64,000 nucleotides of DNA from assembly GCA_031398055.1 (NCBI GenBank), contig JANNMS010000216.1:1-64000 (forward strand), read 5' to 3'. Shown in pieces: positions 50,703 to 58,855 of the stretch (position 1 is its first letter; every line of letters starts with the position of its first letter). The position numbers were made by a program, and so were the translations under genes. The notes under the pieces were generated by a model. That model had not been told where the DNA came from. It worked only from the letters and a program-made list of their open reading frames with translations, and made no database searches. Source of the DNA: M3007 sp031398055. GTDB taxonomy: Bacteria > Bacteroidota > Bacteroidia > Chitinophagales > Saprospiraceae.

Positions 50703-50863
50703 AATTTTGGTAAAATTTGATAAATTTTTGGTCAGGTAAAAAATCGGGGGCGAAGGTAAATCTCTTGTCTTGCCCGGTTTACTTTCGCCCAAAAATTAGT
50801 GGTTCGCAAGGCCTTAATTTTTAAAGTTTTGTAAACGTGGACACCGCCAAAAGTTCAATAAAA

Positions 50864-52297
50864 ATGAAAAATCAACTGTCAAAATACTTCCTGCCGACCC
50901 TCGCCGTCGCCTATTTTTTTTACCTCTGCCTTCGGGCTTGGTACTTGCCAATCACGACCGATGAAGGCACGACTTGGTACAATTTTGTGCCCCATTCTGT
51001 GTATGATTTATTGTCTTTTAAAGACCCGATTCCCAACAATCACTTGCTCAACACGCTGTTAATCAAGTTGTTGCACACGTTTTTGGAGCCGCACCAATTT
51101 ACGGTTCGGATACCTGCGTTGCTCGGCGGCGCGGCATATTTGGTTGCGGCAATCGGCATCGCACGGCTTTTGGATTGGCGTTTTTGGTTGCAATTTTTGG
51201 TGTTCGCCTCGCTTTTGGGCAATCATTATATCTGCGAATTTTTGAGTTTGGCGCGTGGCTACGGCATGTCGGCGGGGTATGTTTTGGTGGCGATTTGGAT
51301 GGGTTTGAAATTTTTAAAAAATGAAAATGTGGCGACTTTGCGCTGGGCCATGTTTTGGGCGGTCATCTCGGTTTTGGCCAGTTTCACAGCTTTGAATTTT
51401 TTCCTGCCACTGTGTTTTTACTTTTTCGTGGTCATTTTTCAAAAAAAAATGCCCCGCCAATTTTGGTTTTCGGTTGTGGCGGGCATCGTTTCGCTGGCTG
51501 CGATTTGTTATTTTCCTTTCAAAAGAATGTCCGAAACCGATCAGTTTCACTTTTGGTCGCTCGAAGGTTTTTGGAAGGACACGGTGCTTTCGATGGCGCG
51601 CGGCTACCGTTCGGGCAAGGAAATGTTCGGCCATTTTACCCCCGAAATTTTGGGTTGGGCATTTTTAGCCGTCTGGTTTTTGTGGGGAATTGCCGCGATT
51701 TGGCGTTGGAAAAAGGCAAAATTCAGTTTTTCAGAACCGGGGTTTTTTGGCTGGGCGATGCTCACCGGGACGGCGGTCGTGACCATTTTGCAAGCGATTT
51801 TGATAAAAACGCCTTATTTGAGTGGCCGGACGGCGGTGATTTTTTGGCCGATGTTCGCGCTCGGCGTGCCGTTTTTGGTGAAATGGTTGTCCGAAAAATG
51901 GATGGTCGTCGGTCGAGCGATCGGGATTGGGTTTGCTTTTTTGTTTTCATTTCATTTTTACAATTGCCTGCAACTCAAATCTTGCCAAGAATGGTGGTTC
52001 GATGCCTACACTTTTGAGGTTTTAGATTATTTGAAAAAGATAAAAGACGAGCGCGGCGACGGCCAAAAAATCCGACTTTCGAGTTATTGGTTGATGAACA
52101 ACAGCCTCAATTTTGAAATCGACACCCGGCGCAGCGGCGATTTTGAAAAAGTGGAATGGCGGTCAAAATCCGACCCGGACGACCCGGCGGAGTTTTTGTA
52201 CACCGAAAAAGGCGAGTTGCCGGTTTTTGAAAAAAACTTTGAAATCATTTGGGAAGTGGAAAAAAACGGGCGGTACTTATTACAAAGAAAACGATAG
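50864..52297 (+). CDS. GT-C-like polytopic membrane protein
   Basis: A 477-residue membrane protein with about ten helices. After the first helix, ITTDEGTTWYNFV carries an acidic pair in the first extracytoplasmic loop, the hallmark of GT-C glycosyltransferases (compare the D-E of PMT-like enzymes), and a loop NNHLLNTLLIKLLHTFLEPHQFTVRIPALLGG typical of that fold follows. The last 90 residues form a soluble extracytoplasmic domain. It probably transfers a sugar from a lipid carrier; donor and acceptor are unknown. Translation may also start at a GTG at 50837. It is divergent from thiolase. Confidence 0.72.
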   Translation: MKNQLSKYFLPTLAVAYFFYLCLRAWYLPITTDEGTTWYNFVPHSVYDLLSFKDPIPNNHLLNTLLIKLLHTFLEPHQFTVRIPALLGGAAYLVAAIGIARLLDWRFWLQFLVFASLLGNHYICEFLSLARGYGMSAGYVLVAIWMGLKFLKNENVATLRWAMFWAVISVLASFTALNFFLPLCFYFFVVIFQKKMPRQFWFSVVAGIVSLAAICYFPFKRMSETDQFHFWSLEGFWKDTVLSMARGYRSGKEMFGHFTPEILGWAFLAVWFLWGIAAIWRWKKAKFSFSEPGFFGWAMLTGTAVVTILQAILIKTPYLSGRTAVIFWPMFALGVPFLVKWLSEKWMVVGRAIGIGFAFLFSFHFYNCLQLKSCQEWWFDAYTFEVLDYLKKIKDERGDGQKIRLSSYWLMNNSLNFEIDTRRSGDFEKVEWRSKSDPDDPAEFLYTEKGELPVFEKNFEIIWEVEKNGRYLLQRKR

Positions 52298-52341
52298 TTG
52301 GGATTACGACTATCGCGTATTTTTCAGATTATAACAGTAAC

Positions 52342-52349
52342 TACCTTTG
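52342..52349 (+). promoter_or_regulatory. Bacteroidota -7 element for the 1350-residue adhesin
   Basis: TACCTTTG lies 114 nt before the ATG at 52464. Because it overlaps the longer open frame that starts at 52347, it argues for the downstream ATG. Confidence 0.5.
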
Positions 52350-52463
52350 TTTGACAAAATCCTGCTGGATAACCCGCAACAGGACAAGCACTTTTTTTTA
52401 AAAGATTTGTACAAAAGGGCTTTTCAGAAGGCAAATTTCCTTATTTCTAAAACTTACAACCGA

Positions 52464-55400
52464 ATGACAAATTTTCACTCGCTGCCTGCCACTCCCGCAG
52501 GCCGGCCAACCACAATTTTGAATTTTGAAAATCAGGTATTTTTAAATTCAAGTATTTTTCCAAAAAACAATTTTGTTCCAAAAAGGGGCACGGTTATTTT
52601 TCCAGCGGCGCACCTGTTTTTTCCACTTTGGCTGATGTTGTTTTCAGCACAACTGGCGGTGGCGCAAATTTCCATCCCGAACACCAGTTTTACCCACTCC
52701 GAGGATTTCAATACCCTTGCCACATCGGGGTCGTCCTCTACCGTTCCGTCGGGCTGGGCTTTTTTAGAGACAGGAATCCATGCCAATGCGTTTTATTCTG
52801 CCGGAAACGGAATCCTTAATTATGACACTTACAGTTTTGGTGCCACTGGCAATCTGGATAGGGCATTCGGTGGCATGACAAGCACAAGTCTCAACGACAC
52901 TTTGGAAACTCAGGTCGGTGTATGTTACACCAACAATACCGGTGGCACGATTTCAGCGCTCACCATAACTTACACGGGAGAGACTTGGTTTGTGGGTGGA
53001 TTGAACAGGCAGGACGGCCTCCAATTTCAATACAACCAAAATACTACGGGCATCGGCGGGGGTGGTACATGGACTTCTTTTGCTGGATTGGACTATTTCA
53101 ATCTTGGCCAGTCCATTGGCGGCGGTTCTTTGCGGCACTCGGCGGTAGTCACAGCAACCATTTCTGGCTTGAACATTGCGCCCGGCAATACCTTTTGTTT
53201 CAGGTGGTTTAGTTACCATGCCACGGGATCTACTTTTCAAGATGGCATCGGCATCGATGATTATACCTTAAACAATTTCGTTGGCTGCACGCCGCCAACT
53301 GTCAATGCCCCGACTGTCACCCAACCGACTTGTGCCGTGCCGACCGGCACGATCGTAGTGAACGCGACTGGCGGCGGGACACTCGAATACAGTGTGGACA
53401 ACGGTTCGAACTGGGAAACTGACGAAACGTTCAGCGGGCTTTCCGCTGGAAATTACAACATCAAAGTGCGTTTGCAAGCCAACCAGACCTGCATGACAAC
53501 TTACGCAAGCAATCCAGTCGTGCTCAATTCTCCATTTTCCGCAACCTCTACCGACACTTGGACGGGCTGCGTCTCGACCAACTGGGCAACGGCGGGCAAC
53601 TGGCAGGACGGCTCCCTGCCGACCTCGGCGGACAACGTGACCATCCCGAACGTGACGAACGACCCGACCATCAGCACGGCGGCTATCGCAAAATCAGTCA
53701 CGGTGCAAACGGGCGCGGTGCTGACCATCGCAGCGGCTGGCTCGCTGACCATCAACGGCTCGACGGGCAGCGGATTGACCAACTCCGGCACAGTGACCAA
53801 CGACGGCTCGATAGAGATCGGCAATACCTCCATCATTGCCCTTCATGGTTTGGCAAACCAAAGTATTTTTCAAAATTCAGGTTCGTTGGACATTGACCAG
53901 ACCAATCAGCGGGGCATTTCCAACTCGGGCGCGGCTGCCAATTTCCAAAATTCCGGCATGGTGAATATCGGGCAGGCTGTCGGTGTTGGATTTCAGGGGA
54001 TACGCAATGGCGAAGGGGCTTTGTTCACCAATTTGTCTGGTGGGACGATCACCATTGATAGAATCAATATCGCCAATCCGGAGACTAATTTTCCCAGTCT
54101 CAGCAATAGAACAGGTTCAAATTTTTCCAATTTTGGCTCTATCGAAATTGGCTCATCGGCAAGTCCAGGACAAGACGGCGTTTTGAACGACGGCACTTTT
54201 ACCAACCAGTCCTCCGGGAACCTAGAAATGAACCGAAATTGGGGCAATGGCATTTGGAATTATTTCGGAGGCTCGTTCACCAATCATGGACACATCGTCA
54301 CGGGCAACCAAGATTCAACCGGGAGTTCCGGCATTTTAAACTACGCAAACTTTACAAACAGCGCGACGGGCGAAATCGAAATAGACCGTCCGAGAAGTTC
54401 TGGCGTGGTCAATGCCACCGCAACGGGTATTTTTCAAAATCAAGGCACTTTGTCCATCGGTCAGAATTTCGGGATGCCATTTTTTGGAGTTAACAACTTA
54501 TTGAACGGTAGTTTTACCAATTCTGAAACTGGCATCATCGAAATTGACAACCAAGATTCGGATGGATTTAAAAATGAATCTGGTGCCACCGTTCAAAATC
54601 TTGGAAAAATGACCCTCGGCGCGACCGCCCCGCCTGATGGCGACGGTATCAACAATGCCGCCACTTTCAACAACAACGCCTGCGGCGAAATCGCCATGTT
54701 CGCACCGCTCAACAACTCGTCAAGTTTCACCAACGCAGGTCTTTTTCGGGTAAATACTGCGTCCGCAAACACCAATTCCGCGCTGACAAACAACGGAATC
54801 ATCGAATACCCGCAGGGAAATCCAATCCCGAACGTGTCGAACAATGAAATCATCGTCGCTCCAATTTCCGGCGGCTGCAATATTTCCCCTGCACTTTCGC
54901 TCGGCGCGACGGTGGATTTTGACATCGCCGACGCATGGTTTTTGGATGAAAATTTGACCCTGCCCGCCGGGACTTTCAATGAATTGACCAATACTTTTTC
55001 AAATTCAAACGTGCCGAGCGGCGTGCCAACGGTCGTTTATTTTTCGATAAATGATGCGGCGGGCGGCTGTTCACGGACGGTTTCGGTTGAAATTACCTCG
55101 ACGTGCAGCCCATGCAGCGGCACTGCCGAGATTTCTGGCGACGAAACTTACTGCCCGAACCCAGGCAATACCGTCACTTTGACCGCCTCGATTTCGACCA
55201 CTGCGCAATCGTATTTGTGGGACGACAACTCGACAAATGCGACCCGCGACGTTTCCCCACTCGTTGCCACAACTTATTCCGTTGTCGTCACCGACACCGA
55301 CGGCTGCACGGCCGAGGCAGATTTTACGGTCACGCCGCTTGCTTTGCCCGTCGTTTTGGTCAGTGGCCCATCGCCAGTTTGCAAGTTCGACGAGGTGAGT

Positions 55401-56516
55401 TTGACTGCCTCCGGCGGCGTGGATTACGAGTGGAATTCCGGGGAAATGATCGACGAAGTTTACATCCCGTCGGCCACCGCGTCGTTTGTTTATTACGTAA
55501 CTGTCACTGGTTCAAACGGTTGCACGGCCACGGGCGGCAAAAATTTGATTGTAAAAAATCTACCGGTCGTCAACATCACTGGAAATACAACACTTTGCGA
55601 AGGCCAATCCACCACACTTTCGGCAGCACTTTCCAACTGCACATATCTCTGGGATCCGACAAATGCGACCACTTCCAAAATCACCATTGCCCCGCTCGTC
55701 ACCACAGATTACACCGTAATTATCACGAGCAACGCCACCGGATGTTCAAATTCTGGTTCGGTCACGGTCAATTTGACGGGCCCGTGCACTTGCGAAGACA
55801 ACAATATATTGGTCAATCCAGGTTTTGAAAATGGGAAAACGAGTTGGCCGACGACCGGCGCAGTTGTGGTTACGCAAGTTCCGAGCGAAGTCCACAGCGG
55901 TTCAAAAGCACTCCGGATTTGTAACAACACAGCGGGCGCAAACCAACGCCCGGCGGCTTTGCCGGGGCAAAGTTTCATTTTCAGCGGTTGGGCAAAAAAG
56001 AGTGGTAGCATCGCCAGTTCTGTTGGCATCCAATTTTTGAATGCCAGCCTCGGCGTGATTTCGGAGACAAACCAGACGATAAACAGCACGGTTTATCAGG
56101 AATTTAGCATCACCGTCACCGCGCCCGCTGGCACAAAATGGGTAAAAGTGAAATTCGCGGCGGGGCCTGGCAGCGGCTGTTTTTATGTCGATGATTTTTG
56201 TTTGGTCTTGACCGTGTCGGGCTGTAAAAATTGCCGGACCACTCCTGCAAATATTGGAGATGTAGTTTCCAACCTGCTTATTTTCCCGAACCCGACGGAC
56301 AACTTGTTGAACATCAGCAGTTTGGATAGCGGAGCGGTGTCCGGTGAAGTTTCCATTTTCAATGCTTTTGGGCAAAAGGTTTTTTCTGAAAATGTTGAAA
56401 CGGCAGTAGGCGAGCAGGGCATTTTACAGGTCGGGCATTTGCCGGAAGGCGCGTATTTTTTGGTTTTTAGAAATGAAAAAGGGGAAATTTCGAGCGAGCG
56501 TTTTGTAAAAATGTAA
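52464..56516 (+). CDS. Large adhesin-like protein with T9SS sorting domain
   Basis: A 1350-residue secreted protein. The signal peptide is unusual: about 45 polar residues precede the hydrophobic core, with cleavage after AVAQ near 68. The body has an N-terminal beta domain with SprB-like features (GTLEYSVDNGSNWETDETFSG) to about residue 390, a run of short beta-helix-like units rich in FxNxGxxxIG (NSGTVTNDGSIEIGN and many relatives) to about 820, two PKD-like Ig domains (YLWDDNSTNATRDVSPLVATTYSVVVTD and a sister), a CBM-like domain at about 1110-1250 and the sorting domain (IFPNPTDNLLNISSLD to FVKM). A GC-rich hairpin terminator follows. It is probably a cell-surface or secreted adhesin. Confidence 0.85.
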   Translation: MTNFHSLPATPAGRPTTILNFENQVFLNSSIFPKNNFVPKRGTVIFPAAHLFFPLWLMLFSAQLAVAQISIPNTSFTHSEDFNTLATSGSSSTVPSGWAFLETGIHANAFYSAGNGILNYDTYSFGATGNLDRAFGGMTSTSLNDTLETQVGVCYTNNTGGTISALTITYTGETWFVGGLNRQDGLQFQYNQNTTGIGGGGTWTSFAGLDYFNLGQSIGGGSLRHSAVVTATISGLNIAPGNTFCFRWFSYHATGSTFQDGIGIDDYTLNNFVGCTPPTVNAPTVTQPTCAVPTGTIVVNATGGGTLEYSVDNGSNWETDETFSGLSAGNYNIKVRLQANQTCMTTYASNPVVLNSPFSATSTDTWTGCVSTNWATAGNWQDGSLPTSADNVTIPNVTNDPTISTAAIAKSVTVQTGAVLTIAAAGSLTINGSTGSGLTNSGTVTNDGSIEIGNTSIIALHGLANQSIFQNSGSLDIDQTNQRGISNSGAAANFQNSGMVNIGQAVGVGFQGIRNGEGALFTNLSGGTITIDRINIANPETNFPSLSNRTGSNFSNFGSIEIGSSASPGQDGVLNDGTFTNQSSGNLEMNRNWGNGIWNYFGGSFTNHGHIVTGNQDSTGSSGILNYANFTNSATGEIEIDRPRSSGVVNATATGIFQNQGTLSIGQNFGMPFFGVNNLLNGSFTNSETGIIEIDNQDSDGFKNESGATVQNLGKMTLGATAPPDGDGINNAATFNNNACGEIAMFAPLNNSSSFTNAGLFRVNTASANTNSALTNNGIIEYPQGNPIPNVSNNEIIVAPISGGCNISPALSLGATVDFDIADAWFLDENLTLPAGTFNELTNTFSNSNVPSGVPTVVYFSINDAAGGCSRTVSVEITSTCSPCSGTAEISGDETYCPNPGNTVTLTASISTTAQSYLWDDNSTNATRDVSPLVATTYSVVVTDTDGCTAEADFTVTPLALPVVLVSGPSPVCKFDEVSLTASGGVDYEWNSGEMIDEVYIPSATASFVYYVTVTGSNGCTATGGKNLIVKNLPVVNITGNTTLCEGQSTTLSAALSNCTYLWDPTNATTSKITIAPLVTTDYTVIITSNATGCSNSGSVTVNLTGPCTCEDNNILVNPGFENGKTSWPTTGAVVVTQVPSEVHSGSKALRICNNTAGANQRPAALPGQSFIFSGWAKKSGSIASSVGIQFLNASLGVISETNQTINSTVYQEFSITVTAPAGTKWVKVKFAAGPGSGCFYVDDFCLVLTVSGCKNCRTTPANIGDVVSNLLIFPNPTDNLLNISSLDSGAVSGEVSIFNAFGQKVFSENVETAVGEQGILQVGHLPEGAYFLVFRNEKGEISSERFVKM

Positions 56517-56553
56517 GGCCAATCTCCAGTTTGGCCGACCCAGTTTTTTTGTC

Positions 56554-56588
56554 AACGTCGCCGAGGTTTTGAAAACCTCGGCGACGTT
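56554..56588 (+). terminator. 17-bp hairpin terminator after the adhesin
   Basis: AACGTCGCCGAGGTTTT (56554-56570) and its exact reverse complement (56572-56588) are followed by T residues. The longer open frame of the next gene would begin inside this stem, which argues against that start. Confidence 0.82.
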
Positions 56589-56677
56589 TTTTTTCAACCC
56601 GAAAAACCACTGTCCAAAAAAGGTCGGCGAGCAACCAGTTCGCCGCCCTTTTTTGCCACAAGTTTTCCGGGGGCATT

Positions 56678-56685
56678 TACTTTTG
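56678..56685 (+). promoter_or_regulatory. Bacteroidota -7 element for the TPR/HTH regulator
   Basis: TACTTTTG lies 18 nt before the ATG at 56704. A TTTG at 56652-56655 stands 22 nt upstream, near the -33 position. Confidence 0.55.
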
Positions 56686-56703
56686 GGCAATCAACCAATT
56701 GTC

Positions 56704-58452
56704 ATGGACCAACGCCGCTGCCTTTCTCCCATTTTTGCCCCCTTTTTTTTCCTATTTTTGACTTTGACCAATGGACCGCTCCCGGCACAAACCATTGATT
56801 TGCAGGCGTTTCGGGTGATGCCCGAAGCCCAGCGGTATCGTTGTGTGCAGGATTTGCCCTTTTATTTCATGGACTCGGCAGCCGTCCGGCAGGCAATTGA
56901 CCAATTGCTGCCCTTGGCCGAATCGCTGGGCGACCACCGCGCGGTCTTTGTTTTGAAGTTCAAAAAGTACATCGAACGCGAAAAACTGGGCTTGCCGCAG
57001 CCGGAGATTTTTCAAATTTTGTCGGAACTCGAAATTTTGGCGGCCCGGGGCGGCTGGCAGGTCGAGCAGTCCGTCGCCCGGCAATATCATTTTTTGGGAA
57101 AATTTGTCCACAAAAAAATCCCCGCCGAAGAAGCCTACCTCGCGGTTGCGCAAGAATTCGAGCGCATGGAAAAAATCGGCTTCGACCAGTTCCGCGACTA
57201 CCATCCCGATGCCCTGCTCTTTCGCCTCGGCAAATTTTTGTGGAATTTGGGCGACCACGAAAAAGCCTTCGAATATTTCACCCTTGCCGAACGCTACGCC
57301 CAGCCGACAGCGGACAGGCACTACTTTTTCACGCAGATACTGAACCACCTCCAAACCTATTTTTACGAAAAAAAAGACTATCCGCGAGCCATCGGGTACG
57401 CCCAAAAATTGATTGATTTTCATAAAAACCTGCGCCACAACCTACCTGAAAATCAATGGGTCAGCACTTTTTGGGAGGGCATGGCTTCGCTCGACATCGC
57501 AAAAATGCTCGTCGAACAGGGCAAATTGACGGAGAGCGAAGCCTACGCGCAACGTGGCTACGAATTGGCCAAAACCAGCGGGGCGAAAGGCTCTTTTCAG
57601 GCAATGCACGCCGAGTTCGATGCCCTGCAAGTCTTGCTTTCCATCAAATTGAAAACCGGAAAATTGGCGGAAATTGGGCCGCTCGCCAGCCGTTCCGAAC
57701 TCCTGAAATCGAAATTGGAAGCCGACCCGGACCGCTGGTACCTGCGTTTCAAATTCGCGAAATATTACCGAAACCTCGCCCGCTGGAATGAGCTCCGGGG
57801 AAGTTTCGCCGATGCCGTCCGCTTTGGCAACCTCGCCCAAAACTTGCAGGACTCGCTCGACCAGCGCAATGACGCGCGAAAATTCGAGCAACTCCGGCAA
57901 CGCCACGAAGCGGAAAAATACGCCACTCGCATCCGCGAAATTGAACTGGAAAAAAAGCAGCAGTGGCAACTCATTTTTGGCATGGCCGTGATTTTGATGC
58001 TGCTCGCGCTGGCGGCCTGGCTCAATTTCAAACGCCTGCAAGCCAAACGCGCCGAAGCCGCCGCCGCGACGGACGCACTCGCCACACTGACCCAAAACTT
58101 TCAGGAAAAATCAACATTCGCCGACGGGCTCCGCTCCGAACTTGAAAACCTCGCCGCCCGCGACGAGCGCAACGAGCAACTTGAAACCCTCGTCCACTCG
58201 GTCATTTTGACGGAGGAGGACTGGTTGCGTTTTCGGGCACTTTTTGAAAAAGTGCACCCGGGCTTCATCGAAGAACAGAAAAATGCCCACCCGGAACTTT
58301 CGCCCGCCGAACTGCGCCTGCTGGTTTTGAAAAAATTGGAAATGGGCGACCACGAAATCGCCAACCTGCTCGGCGTTTCGCTGCGAAGCGTTTACCAAAC
58401 GCGCTGGCGGCTGAACAAAAAAATGGGAAGCGACGACCCGACAACTCCATGA
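56704..58452 (+). CDS. TPR-containing membrane protein with LuxR-like HTH
   Basis: A 582-residue protein: signal peptide or anchor (FAPFFFLFLTL, ending LPAQT near residue 30), a helical TPR region to about 410 with repeats such as LGDHEKAFEYFTLAERYA and LTESEAYAQRGYELAK, a membrane helix (WQLIFGMAVILMLLALAAWL, about 420-441), a coiled coil (about 450-510), and a C-terminal HTH of LuxR/GerE type (LSPAELRLLVLKKLEMGDHE, IANLLGVSLRSVYQTRWRLNK). This is a known Bacteroidota architecture for membrane-tied regulators. It lies between two large adhesin genes and may control them, an inference from position. ATG 56704 follows the promoter word; the longer frame starts in a hairpin. Confidence 0.8.
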   Translation: MDQRRCLSPIFAPFFFLFLTLTNGPLPAQTIDLQAFRVMPEAQRYRCVQDLPFYFMDSAAVRQAIDQLLPLAESLGDHRAVFVLKFKKYIEREKLGLPQPEIFQILSELEILAARGGWQVEQSVARQYHFLGKFVHKKIPAEEAYLAVAQEFERMEKIGFDQFRDYHPDALLFRLGKFLWNLGDHEKAFEYFTLAERYAQPTADRHYFFTQILNHLQTYFYEKKDYPRAIGYAQKLIDFHKNLRHNLPENQWVSTFWEGMASLDIAKMLVEQGKLTESEAYAQRGYELAKTSGAKGSFQAMHAEFDALQVLLSIKLKTGKLAEIGPLASRSELLKSKLEADPDRWYLRFKFAKYYRNLARWNELRGSFADAVRFGNLAQNLQDSLDQRNDARKFEQLRQRHEAEKYATRIREIELEKKQQWQLIFGMAVILMLLALAAWLNFKRLQAKRAEAAAATDALATLTQNFQEKSTFADGLRSELENLAARDERNEQLETLVHSVILTEEDWLRFRALFEKVHPGFIEEQKNAHPELSPAELRLLVLKKLEMGDHEIANLLGVSLRSVYQTRWRLNKKMGSDDPTTP

Positions 58453-58855
58453 AAACCAATCATTTAGAGCGCAGCGACGCGCTTGTAGGACTTTTGTAGG
58501 ACACCCATTTTAGGCTTTGCCGCCCGCCTGCCGACACATTTGGAGCATTCAAATCGGCATCGAAATCATGCTCCTTTCCAATCCACATTTCGACAAAAAA
58601 ATCGCCGCCGATGTGCGCTACTGGCTTGGCTGGCTGCTGTTGTTCGCGGCTCTTGCCCTTGCCATGCACGGCTATTTGGACTACCGGAACCGCGAATTGG
58701 ACAAACGTCTCGAACGGCTGAAGACTTGAATAAAGACATCCCGCCGGGTCATCTGACTTTTGAAGAAGTGAGGCTTGGCTCGGCGGATTTTTTCAATCTG
58801 ACACGCTTCAACTCCATACTCAGCTCATTCCTCACTTTTCTAAAATTCTTCAAAA
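58453..58855. other. 403-nt gap with one possible small gene
   Basis: Between the regulator and the 1601-residue adhesin there is no clear promoter word of the TAnnTTTG type and no hairpin that I could fix. The only coding candidate is the 53-residue frame at 58568-58729. Confidence 0.5.
58568..58729 (+). CDS. Possible small single-pass membrane protein
   Basis: A 53-residue open frame with a hydrophobic segment (YWLGWLLLFAALALAMHGYL) followed by a charged, helical tail (RNRELDKRLERLK). The size and pattern suit a small membrane protein, but there is no family match I can name, and the same region is open in another frame. It sits between the regulator and the large adhesin on the same strand. 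Confidence 0.35.
   Translation: MLLSNPHFDKKIAADVRYWLGWLLLFAALALAMHGYLDYRNRELDKRLERLKT

Noticed and set aside
49602..50720. 372-codon plus-strand frame opposite thiolase
   Set aside because: Arg/Phe-rich shadow; thiolase active-site motifs are clear on the minus strand.
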